Source: Spirochaetota bacterium
GTDB lineage: Bacteria > Spirochaetota > Spirochaetia > Treponematales > Treponemataceae
Reading direction: 5' to 3'
NCBI GenBank assembly: GCA_022704725.1
Contig: JAKJFV010000043.1
Location: 1 to 9,262, forward strand
DNA length: 9,262 bases
The notes below the pieces were generated by a model. The model worked only from the letters and a program-made list of their open reading frames with translations. It was not told where the DNA came from and searched no databases. Positions 1 to 4,724 of this stretch are shown here, piece by piece. How positions within the stretch are numbered: position 1 is the first letter of the stretch; every line of letters begins with the position of its first letter. The position numbers were made by a program, and so were the translations under genes.

Positions 1-46
1 CGTCCTATTATTAAAGGTTTTTAAGTCTGTATTCACCTATTTTGAT

Positions 47-225
47 TAATCTGTGTGAATCAGTTTCATCTGCGGATAAATTCCTCGGTGTGTTTTCTGT
101 GGAAACTAAGGGGATCAGAGACAAGTATCCGTGCCGCACGCAGTGCCTGTGTGCTCTGTGGTTTCTCTTTTTCTCTGCTTCTTTGTTCTACCGGGTCATC
201 TGTTTAATCTGTGTCATCTGCGGAT
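47..225 (-). repeat. Block of A and B repeats upstream of DUF763
   Basis: Read on the minus strand this block holds an A repeat (196-225, ATCCGCAGATGACACAGAT...), a B repeat with a hairpin insert (128-162), a short B-like copy (81-105) and another A repeat (47-77). The B copy contains the perfect stem-loop GCAC-GCA-GTGC on the plus strand (136-146). Positions 128-153 are identical for 26 bases to 4322-4347. The block is open in the DUF763 frame and would add a false, hydrophobic-looking N-terminus (LICVICG and similar). Confidence 0.8.
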
Positions 226-240
226 ACTCTTTCTTCATGG

Positions 241-269
241 TTGCAAAAACTACTCTATATATGTATAGT
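241..269 (+). promoter_or_regulatory. Candidate sigma-70 promoter for the DUF763 gene
   Basis: TTGCAA at 241-246 (4 of 6 to the -35 consensus) and TATAGT at 264-269 (5 of 6 to the -10 consensus) are separated by exactly 17 bases. The expected transcription start, about 7 bases below the -10 box, falls on or next to A276 of the chosen ATG. This predicts a leaderless transcript and agrees with the missing Shine-Dalgarno. The assignment rests on sequence match only. Confidence 0.5.
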
Positions 270-275
270 ATTAGT

Positions 276-1469
276 ATGAGGCAAACAGGACGGGCGGATC
301 TGCCGCTGCATTCAGGAACAGTACCAAAGTGGCTTGCAGACAGAATGATGCAGCTGGGAACTCTTATTGTCGAATCGCTCATTATCAATTTCGGGCGCGA
401 TGAAGTGCTTGTACGCTTGAGCGATCCTCTGTGGTTCCAGTCCTTGGGTGCAGTCATGGGCATGGATTGGCATTCATCGGGCATAACTACAAGCGTCATG
501 TATGCCTTAAAGCGCGGCTTAAACCCGAGGGCTCATGAGCTTGGCATCTGTGTGTGCGGAGGAAGAGGCAAGTACTCGAGAAAGACTCCCGATGAACTAA
601 AATATGTTTGTGATGCGTCCGGTTTGAACGGGGATGAGCTCATAAAAGCAAGTAAGCTGAGTGCTAAGGTCGATAATACGGCAGTTCAGGACGGATATCA
701 GCTGTATCAGCATAATTTTGTATTATCTATTGACGGAAGCTGGGCAGTCGTTCAGCAGGGAATGAATCCTGCACAGAAAGCGGCACGGAGGTATCACTGG
801 TGCTCCAAAAATCTCCGCTCCTTTATTGAGGAACCCCATACTGCGGTTGTTGGCGAAAACTCAGGTGATATTCTTAACCTTGTTTCTAAAGAGGCCTCTC
901 CTGTGCGGAGCCGGCTGGTCGATTTTGCACAGCAGGATCCGTCGCTTATTTTAGGCGAAATTCAAAAGATGCAGAACACTCTTCCTCTTTTTGATTCCCG
1001 GAATTGTGTAATGCCCTCACACCACGACGTGAGAGAAGAGGATGTCGACACAAAACGTCTCGGCGCCGTTCTAGCATCAGCCTACACTGCAGAAACAAAA
1101 GATTTTGAGTCTCTCTTATTAACACCAGGACTAGGACCGCGGACGCTGCAGTCATTAACCCTCGTAAGCGAAGTATTATACGGCACTCCCTCACGATTTA
1201 CAGACCCCGCACGCTTTTCCTTTGCCCATGGCGGAAAAGACGGACATCCCTTTCCTGTTCCCCTAAAAATTTATGATGAATCAATACGTGTTCTCAGGGA
1301 CAGCATAGAAAAATCGAAACTGGGCTACACCGATAAATCCGACTGTATAAAACGTCTTCATAAAACAGCATTATCAATAGAAAAAAATTGCCAGGCGGAA
1401 GCGGATTTTGATAAGGTTATTGCCTTTGAAAGAAAGCATTCGGATGAGTGGGGCGGGAAAACAGTGTAA
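276..1469 (+). CDS. DUF763 family protein
   Basis: This is a 397-residue protein of the DUF763 family, found in archaea and scattered bacteria and of unknown biochemical function. The N-terminal signature MRQTGRADLPLHSGTVPKWL (1-20), a glycine/cysteine segment near 88-100, the HNFVLSIDGSWAVVQQGMN stretch (146-164) and MPSHHDVR (246-253) are typical of the family. Residues 281-303, with PGLGPRT, resemble a helix-hairpin-helix DNA-binding motif, so a nucleic-acid role is plausible but unproven. I chose ATG 276 because family homology begins there and the length is normal. The same frame stays open back to 42, but that part is translated repeat DNA. Alternative starts are ATG 261 and ATG 237. 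No Shine-Dalgarno precedes 276, and a promoter places transcription start at or next to the ATG. The stop lies six bases before an A repeat. No partner gene sits beside it. Confidence 0.85.
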   Translation: MRQTGRADLPLHSGTVPKWLADRMMQLGTLIVESLIINFGRDEVLVRLSDPLWFQSLGAVMGMDWHSSGITTSVMYALKRGLNPRAHELGICVCGGRGKYSRKTPDELKYVCDASGLNGDELIKASKLSAKVDNTAVQDGYQLYQHNFVLSIDGSWAVVQQGMNPAQKAARRYHWCSKNLRSFIEEPHTAVVGENSGDILNLVSKEASPVRSRLVDFAQQDPSLILGEIQKMQNTLPLFDSRNCVMPSHHDVREEDVDTKRLGAVLASAYTAETKDFESLLLTPGLGPRTLQSLTLVSEVLYGTPSRFTDPARFSFAHGGKDGHPFPVPLKIYDESIRVLRDSIEKSKLGYTDKSDCIKRLHKTALSIEKNCQAEADFDKVIAFERKHSDEWGGKTV

Positions 1470-1474
1470 AAAAT

Positions 1475-1700
1475 ATCCGCAGATGACGCAGATGAAAAGG
1501 ATAGAGCTGAAGAAGGATCAAGAATAACCACGGACAACACAGCCGCTTCGCGGACACAGAGCACACAGATTATAGGGTAGAGCATGGGAGCGAGGAAAGG
1601 TCACGCAAAGAAGAGGGAAAGAAAAGAATTTTGAACCGCTAATGGACGCGAATAAACGCTAAAAAAGAATCCGCAGATGACGCAGATTATGAGGCAGAGC
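1475..1700 (+). repeat. A-B-C-A repeat block downstream of DUF763
   Basis: An A repeat (1475-1496) begins six bases after the DUF763 stop. A B repeat (1527-1582) follows, with the inserted stem-loop CCGC-TTC-GCGG at 1543-1553 and the tail AGGGTAGAGC..GGGAGC. Next come a C repeat (1634-1660, CGCTAATGGACGCGAATAAA) and a second A repeat (1669-1700) ending in a B-like tail. A partial D motif (CGCAAAGAAGAGGG) lies at 1604-1617. No coding sequence is visible. Confidence 0.8.
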
Positions 1701-1737
1701 TGAAGCCGCTTAAAAGGTACTTTTATTATTTCAAAAA

Positions 1738-1787
1738 AAGTCATCTGTGTGTGATTTTTGCTCGCTAGAGCATAAATCACCTGTGGT
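1738..1787 (-). repeat. B repeat with a long hairpin insert
   Basis: On the minus strand this copy begins ACCACAGGTG and ends in CACACAGATGA. Its insert folds as a 12-bp stem with one mismatch (1751-1763 with 1768-1780) around the loop GCTA (plus strand, 1764-1767). The outer arms are GTGATTT and AAATCAC and the inner arms GCTC and GAGC. Confidence 0.75.
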
Positions 1788-1929
1788 TCTTTTATTCTTC
1801 AATGGAATTAATCACATTGAAACAGGACTGGAAATACAAATAAGCACATTGAATATTTCAATATGCTTATTGTAATTCCCGGCCTGTTTTACGGTAGGCT
1901 TTGTGAATTAAGGTAAAAAGAACCACAGG
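1780..1929. repeat. Large imperfect inverted repeat between convergent genes
   Basis: Perfect 14-base outer arms CCTGTGGTTCTTTT (1780-1793) and their complement (1916-1929) enclose a second nested inverted structure: AAACAGG (1820-1826) with CCTGTTT (1883-1889), AATAAGCA (1839-1846) with TGCTTATT (1864-1871), and ATTGAA (1848-1853) with TTCAAT (1857-1862) around a TAT loop. The element lies between the ends of the convergent DUF763 and toxin genes. It could be a MITE-like relic, a bidirectional terminator, or two B repeats facing outward from a palindromic core. Confidence 0.7.
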
Positions 1930-1975
1930 TGCTTAAAGCTCTTACGAACTTATTGATCAGTATCACCGCTGTGAA
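1921..1975 (+). repeat. Degenerate B repeat
   Basis: AACCACAGGTG opens this copy, matching the outward-facing arm of the large inverted repeat. The insert AAGCTC-TTAC-GAACTT (1936-1951) is a stem-loop with one mismatch, apparently a decayed form of the AAGCTC hairpin found in A repeats at 2697 and 3871. It ends about 25 bases before the toxin stop. Confidence 0.5.
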
Positions 1976-2002
1976 GATAAACTAATGGGAAAAAAAGTGT
2001 AA

Positions 2003-2314
2003 TTAATCAAATAAGCCGATTTTTACATATTTTTTCATTAACTCATAAATATCTTTTTTATCACCGTCTTTTCTTATTCCAATAGCAGCAATAACTACAA
2101 TGACTTCAGTTTCACAGACTTTATAAATAATTCTATAACGCTGACCAACCGATCTGATTGACCGGTAGTCTTTAAGATTCCCTTTTAGCTGTTTCCCGAT
2201 TTCAAGGGGATTTTCTTTTAGTAATTCAATTTTTTCAATAATCTGACTTTGCGATTTTTTATCCAGTTTTTTTATAAACTCGGCTGCAATATTTGTAAGT
2301 TTTAGTGAGTACAT
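2003..2314 (-). CDS. RelE/ParE-family type II toxin
   Basis: This 103-residue protein has the layout of the RelE/ParE toxin fold, many members of which are ribosome-dependent mRNA endonucleases. An N-terminal helical pair (about residues 7-35) is followed by the LKG turn (43-45), basic residues R51 and R54, the RYRIIYK strand (59-65), a hydrophobic strand (70-78) and the conserved basic GIRKD segment (79-83) with Y90 in the last helix. These positions match the basic and aromatic residues used for RNA cleavage in the family, so the toxin looks intact. Its ATG shares one base with the antitoxin stop (TAATG), which implies translational coupling and keeps antitoxin in excess. Family members also include YoeB/Txe and ParE gyrase inhibitors. 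The YefM-type antitoxin and TGTACA operator favour an RNase, but the sequence alone does not settle it. Confidence 0.88.
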   Translation of the reverse strand: MYSLKLTNIAAEFIKKLDKKSQSQIIEKIELLKENPLEIGKQLKGNLKDYRSIRSVGQRYRIIYKVCETEVIVVIAAIGIRKDGDKKDIYELMKKYVKIGLFD

Positions 2315-2574
2315 TATATACTCTTCTTGAACTCTTCAAAATCTACGAGCTGATTCTCTTTTATTTGATTAATACCTGTTTGTAAGTCATGCATTAATTC
2401 TTCATCAGTAAGAATTTCTAGTGTTTCATGAATACTTTCATAGGTGTCCCATTTCATTAAGGCAAAAACTTCTCTGCCGTGATTAGTGATGGTTATTGTA
2501 TCATCAAAATCAATTTCGTTTTCGAGAGATGTAATTCTTTTTCTTGCTTCTGTAATTGTCATCTCAGTTACCAT
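2314..2574 (-). CDS. Phd/YefM-family antitoxin
   Basis: This 86-residue antitoxin is the first gene of a two-gene toxin-antitoxin operon. Residues 6-60 match the Phd/YefM N-terminal dimerisation and DNA-binding domain: ITEARKRI (7-14), the strand TITITNHGREVFALM (26-40) and the helix beginning at W42. The acidic C-terminal part (57-86) would wrap around and neutralise the toxin. In this family the antitoxin, alone and more strongly with its toxin, represses its own promoter. The start at 2574 is supported by AAGGA at 2584-2588 with a 9-base spacer. An internal ATG at 2562 is possible but has no comparable ribosome-binding site. The operon sits between repeat-filled spacers, like a movable stability or defence module. 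Confidence 0.87.
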   Translation of the reverse strand: MVTEMTITEARKRITSLENEIDFDDTITITNHGREVFALMKWDTYESIHETLEILTDEELMHDLQTGINQIKENQLVDFEEFKKSI

Positions 2575-2594
2575 ACATCACCGTCCTTAGAAAT

Positions 2595-2623
2595 ATTGTA
2601 CTGTTATATGTACACATTGTCAA
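2595..2623 (-). promoter_or_regulatory. Near-consensus promoter of the toxin-antitoxin operon
   Basis: On the minus strand TTGACA (2618-2623, perfect -35) is followed by a 17-base spacer and TACAAT (2595-2600, 5 of 6 to the -10 consensus). Transcription should start near 2587-2588, giving a leader of only about 13 bases that opens almost on the AAGGA ribosome-binding site. A promoter this strong is expected to need repression, which the overlapping TGTACA boxes could provide. Confidence 0.8.
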
Positions 2624-2636
2624 TGAATTATGTACA
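2607..2636. promoter_or_regulatory. Twin TGTACA operator for the YefM-type repressor
   Basis: TATGTACA occurs at 2607-2614 and again at 2629-2636, each containing the 6-base palindrome TGTACA. One box lies inside the -10/-35 spacer and the other directly upstream of the -35 box. TGTACA is the established core recognised by E. coli YefM and YefM-YoeB. There the two core centres are about 12 bp apart; here they are 22 bp apart, close to two helical turns. Autorepression through these boxes is inferred. Confidence 0.7.
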
Positions 2637-2649
2637 AAATAGGAAGCTC

Positions 2650-2733
2650 TCGCAAAGCCGCTAAGAGGAAGATAAGAATGGTATCCGCAGATAATTAAGC
2701 TCTTCGAGCTTTAAGATTTCGCAGATGAAGCGG
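2650..2733 (+). repeat. D plus A direct repeat, left copy
   Basis: A D motif (CGCAAAGCCGCTAAGAGG, 2651-2668) runs into a 51-base A repeat (2683-2733) that is identical to 3857-3907. The A repeat carries the perfect stem-loop AAGCTC-TTC-GAGCTT (2697-2711) between its CAGAT and CGCAGATGA halves. With the right copy it brackets the DUF4160-DUF2442 cassette. Confidence 0.85.
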
Positions 2734-2760
2734 GTAGAGCGAAGAAGTATGAAGAATTTT

Positions 2761-2845
2761 AAACCGCGAATAGACGCGAATGAACGCGAAAGGGATAAGG
2801 TTTTATTAGCGTCTATTAGTGTTCATTAGCGGTTGTCAGCGGTTA
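2761..2845. repeat. Inverted pair of C repeats
   Basis: The left member (2761-2790) reads CGCGAATAGA, CGCGAATGAA, CGCGAAAGGG, a 10-base period close to one DNA helical turn. The right member (2803-2845) is inverted and slightly longer, ending TTAGCGGTTGTCAGCGGTT. Another C copy lies at 1634-1660. No gene is present. Confidence 0.75.
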
Positions 2846-2855
2846 CTCTTCTTCT

Positions 2856-2976
2856 TTAGCTCTGCCCCATAATCTGTGGTAATTTCTTAACCACTGATCA
2901 AACGGACTGCTTTGCAGCCACGGATGACTCGGATGTTAGGGTAGAGCAAGGGAGCAAGAGAAGTTAAGGCAAAGCC
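2856..2976. repeat. Head-to-head B repeats, right one with a hairpin and long tail
   Basis: A short B copy on the minus strand (2858-2880) meets a full B copy on the plus strand (2889-2976) across ATCTGTGGTAATTTCTTAAC (2872-2891). The full copy has the stem-loop CTGC-TTT-GCAG (2907-2917), then CGGATGACTCGGATGTTAGG and a conserved tail GTAGAGCAAGGGAGCAAGAG (2941-2960) continuing to AAGGCAAAG. Positions 2889-2947 match 3936-3994 at 57 of 59 bases. Confidence 0.8.
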
Positions 2977-3043
2977 GGGAAGTGGATGGGGAACAGAAAA
3001 AAAATTTACGCAGGGAAACAAGAAATACAATTTTCAGTATAGA

Positions 3044-3331
3044 TTATCGTATAGGCGTAGTAAATGGATCTTCAATTGTTTCAGCAGTTTCATATAGGTT
3101 TTCCGGGTCAATATCTATACAATTATAGGGATCATAATTCCCGCCAATATCCCAAGCAAGTGTATTATTAAGAACAGTACATTTATCTAAAAAATCGTCT
3201 ATATTGGATATTTGACTAAAGACTCCTTTATTCAATAAAGGAGATGCATCATATTTCTTTACAATTCCATCTGAGAAATAAACAATTACTGTAAAATCTG
3301 ATTGCGGTATAACCTGTATTACATCATGCAT
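3044..3331 (-). CDS. DUF2442 family protein
   Basis: This 95-residue protein belongs to DUF2442, a small-domain family without an assigned reaction. The N-terminal half holds the strands DFTVIVYFSDGIVKKYDAS (12-30). The C-terminal half has the family's most conserved part, NTLAWDIGG..YDPYNCIDIDPENLYE (56-81). The start at 3331 is chosen because AAGGAG (3338-3343) lies 6 bases upstream and family similarity begins at MHDVIQV. An in-frame ATG at 3376 would add 15 unrelated residues. It follows the DUF4160 gene by only 10 bases, and its ribosome-binding site overlaps that gene's stop, so the two are co-translated. DUF4160 and DUF2442 genes are often adjacent in bacteria, and the pair has the size and order of a toxin-antitoxin operon. 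Which partner would be toxic cannot be told from sequence. Confidence 0.85.
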   Translation of the reverse strand: MHDVIQVIPQSDFTVIVYFSDGIVKKYDASPLLNKGVFSQISNIDDFLDKCTVLNNTLAWDIGGNYDPYNCIDIDPENLYETAETIEDPFTTPIR

Positions 3332-3341
3332 TGTCTTCTCC

Positions 3342-3602
3342 TTAAGATAAAGGATTAATCCGATGGATTTCTCCATGGCTTTTTGAGGATTCCCAATTCC
3401 TTAATAATTCATCTGTATGAAGCTCACACCAGGCTAAAACCAGCTTTAATTGTCTTGAAGGTAAAAATCCCTTCATAACAACAGCTTTTTCAATAGAAAC
3501 AAGAGCCTTATCATTACCATATTGTGCATGAAAATGGGGTGGTGTATGCTCATCCCAGAACATAAAAATCTTTATTCCCAGGAATTCACAAATTAATGGC
3601 AT
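3342..3602 (-). CDS. DUF4160 family protein
   Basis: This 86-residue DUF4160 protein is the first gene of a two-gene operon with DUF2442. The family hallmark is clear: MPLICEFLGIKIFMFWDEHT (1-20), then PPHFHAQYG (21-29), a histidine-rich turn, and the helical segment LPSRQLKLVLAWCELHTDEL (47-66) ending RNWE (68-71). The conserved D/E..PPHFH residues could bind metal or nucleic acid, but no activity is established. The start is firm: AGGAG (3608-3612) lies 5 bases upstream and the MP..I..F.GI opening matches the family. A promoter lies 20-50 bases upstream. The cassette is bracketed by long direct repeats (2683-2733 with 3857-3907; 2889-2947 with 3936-3994), consistent with a mobile or exchangeable accessory unit. 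Confidence 0.87.
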   Translation of the reverse strand: MPLICEFLGIKIFMFWDEHTPPHFHAQYGNDKALVSIEKAVVMKGFLPSRQLKLVLAWCELHTDELLRNWESSKSHGEIHRINPLS

Positions 3603-3623
3603 TTTTTCTCCTATCCTTAATTT

Positions 3624-3653
3624 ATTCTACAATGAATATCCTAAAAATGTAAA
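3624..3653 (-). promoter_or_regulatory. Candidate promoter of the DUF4160-DUF2442 operon
   Basis: On the minus strand TTTACA (3648-3653) and TAGAAT (3624-3629) are separated by 18 bases and precede the DUF4160 ribosome-binding site closely. Upstream, the 7-base inverted arms TAATTAC (3681-3687) and GTAATTA (3707-3713) could form an operator, but that region is AT-rich and this may be chance. Confidence 0.5.
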
Positions 3654-3823
3654 AGCCCGCCTAACTCTCTATTACATGAATAATTACAAACTATTCGTAA
3701 CCATGCGTAATTATACACCGATTTTACTCTTGGTCAAATACTTTTCAGAAATAATCTGAGGAGACCTCATGCGAAGGAGGGGAAAAAAGGCTCTTTCGAA
3801 GGTACAAGGAAGGGAATAAGCTC

Positions 3824-4094
3824 AGACAAAGACGCGATGAGGAAGGCAAGAATATCATCCGCAGATAATTAAGCTCTTCGAGCTTTAAGATTTCGCAGAT
3901 GAAGCGGATTAAGCAGAAGAGGGATGAAGAATTTGAACCACTGATCACACGGACTGCTTTGCAGACACGGATGACTCGGATGTTAGGGTAGAGCTGAAGA
4001 AGAGGAAGAATTTATTACCACAGATGAACATGGCGCCTTCGGCAACACAGATGTTAGGGTAAAGTATAGGAGCAAGAGAAGTTAAGGCGAAGAA
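3824..4094 (+). repeat. D-A-B-B repeat block, right copy of the cassette-flanking repeats
   Basis: A weak D motif (3824-3847) leads to the 51-base A repeat (3857-3907, hairpin 3871-3885), a B repeat (3936-3994, hairpin CTGC-TTT-GCAG at 3954-3964) and another B repeat (4016-4094, hairpin GCC-TTC-GGC at 4035-4043) with the conserved tail AGGAGCAAGAGAAGTTAAGG. The A and first B copies are near-perfect direct repeats of those at 2683 and 2889. Confidence 0.85.
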
Positions 4095-4123
4095 CCAAAG
4101 TGGTCGATTAATTACTTAATAAA

Positions 4124-4143
4124 TAGAACGAACGTTCGTTCTA
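4124..4143. promoter_or_regulatory. Orphan 20-bp perfect palindrome, TetR-type operator shape
   Basis: TAGAACGAACGTTCGTTCTA is a perfect 20-bp palindrome. The AACG..CGTT half-sites and overall size resemble operators of many TetR/AcrR-family repressors. No regulator gene or intact regulated gene lies next to it: the nearest genes are more than 500 bases away on either side. It may be a remnant of a deleted locus or a site for a distant regulator. Too little T follows it for a convincing terminator. Confidence 0.45.
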
Positions 4144-4321
4144 AAAAAGATAATTTTTGTCATATGTACTAACTTGTATCTATTTGTTTTTTCATTCTTT
4201 TGCATTACATCGGCTACTCTGAGTTTTACCGCGGCAAGTATCGGCGCTGCATAAAGTCCCCGTTTCGTCCGTGGTTAAAACTCTTCCACTGCTTCTGTGA
4301 TTGACCCTACTCCCTGTGTGT
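4144..4321. other. Gene-free stretch with weak inverted ends
   Basis: I see no credible gene here. GAGTTTTACC (4221-4230) and GGTTAAAACTC (4273-4283) form near-perfect inverted ends around 42 bases of higher GC content. The right end overlaps a B-like TCCGTGGTTAA on the minus strand. A short minus-strand open frame between 4250 and 4115 reads plausibly as protein but has no start site or family match. Confidence 0.3.
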
Positions 4322-4358
4322 TCCGTGCCGCACGCAGTGCCTGTGTGTTCTGTGTTTT
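4322..4358 (-). repeat. B repeat with GCAC hairpin, second copy
   Basis: The first 26 bases (4322-4347) are identical to 128-153 and contain the stem-loop GCAC-GCA-GTGC on the plus strand (4330-4340). The copy continues into ACACAGAACACACAG on the minus strand. It is over 4 kb from its twin and in the same orientation. Confidence 0.75.
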
Positions 4359-4427
4359 TTTCTTAACAGTTTAATCTGAAAATGGGGGCATAGTGATTAT
4401 TATGGGTACAGTGAAGTCTTGCGTCTT

Positions 4428-4476
4428 ATCTGTGGTAATTTTCTTAACCACAGAAGCTTTTGTAGAGCTGAAGAAG
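4428..4476. repeat. Head-to-head B repeat junction
   Basis: CTGTGGT (4430-4436) and ACCACAG (4447-4453) face each other across AATTTTCTTA, the same junction as at 2872-2894 apart from one T. The right half continues into AAGCTTTTGTAGAGC, a shortened B repeat retaining only the GTAGAGC tail. Confidence 0.6.
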
Positions 4477-4563
4477 CTTGAAGATCGGCATGGATAATCA
4501 GTTTTTTCGCAGTGAAGTATGAACGAGAAAAAATACTGTATGATAATTTCCTTGCATTAACGA

Positions 4564-4663
4564 CCCGAAGGGGCGTATGCCGCCGGATAAGGTTACGACG
4601 ACTGGCGAGTTTTTGCGAAGCAAAATACTCGGTGAGTTAGGTGTACAGGGATGTACGCCTAAC
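4564..4663 (+). repeat. Run of tandem stem-loops beside the jetD 3' end
   Basis: Successive hairpins on the plus strand are CCC-GAA-GGG (4564-4572), GAGTTTTTGC-GAA-GCAAAATACTC with one bulged T (4607-4630), and GTTAGGTGTAC-AGGGAT-GTACGCCTAAC with one G-T pair (4636-4663). The middle one contains GCGAAGC, a known exceptionally stable DNA mini-hairpin. The array lies just downstream of the jetD stop, so it could act in 3'-end formation, but no T-run follows on the minus strand. Confidence 0.6.
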
Positions 4664-4670
4664 GACACTA

Positions 4671-4724
4671 TCTGTGCGTCATCTGCGGATTCCCGTATCT
4701 TTCATTTCCGTGTACTCAGTGGTT
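4671..4724 (-). repeat. B and A repeats overlapping the 3' end of jetD
   Basis: On the minus strand a B repeat start (AACCACTGAGTACACGGA, 4707-4724) and an A repeat (ATCCGCAGATGACGCACAGA, 4671-4690) are read in the jetD frame. They encode about the last 15 residues, and the stop TGA falls inside the A core CGCAGATGA. Confidence 0.8.

Noticed and set aside
42..275. N-terminal extension of the DUF763 frame, with a membrane-like hydrophobic stretch
   Set aside because: The codons come from A and B repeats on the opposite strand. The peptide is repeat translation, and family similarity starts at MRQTGRADLP.
1358..1585. Minus-strand 75-codon open frame
   Set aside because: It is antisense to DUF763 and to the repeat block. 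Its CVLCV/ICV-like start is a typical repeat-translation artefact.
3332..3376. Longer DUF2442 start at 3376
   Set aside because: It overlaps the DUF4160 coding region, lacks a ribosome-binding site and adds residues not seen in the family. AAGGAG before 3331 decides the start.
3769..3819. Basic 16-residue microORF (MRRRGKKALSKVQGRE) with GAGGAG upstream
   Set aside because: The upstream match also forms a TGAGG-AGA-CCTCA hairpin, no good promoter is seen, and purine-rich repeat DNA easily gives lysine and arginine codons. It may still deserve a ribosome-profiling check.
3745..3948. Minus-strand 67-codon open frame
   Set aside because: It is translated D and A repeat DNA with low-complexity Ser/Leu content and no family resemblance.
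1475..4094. CRISPR array
   Set aside because: The repeats vary in length, orientation and spacing, genes lie between them, and no cas gene is visible.
4564..4663. Rho-independent terminator for the Wadjet operon
   Set aside because: The hairpins are strong, but no T-run follows any of them on the minus strand.
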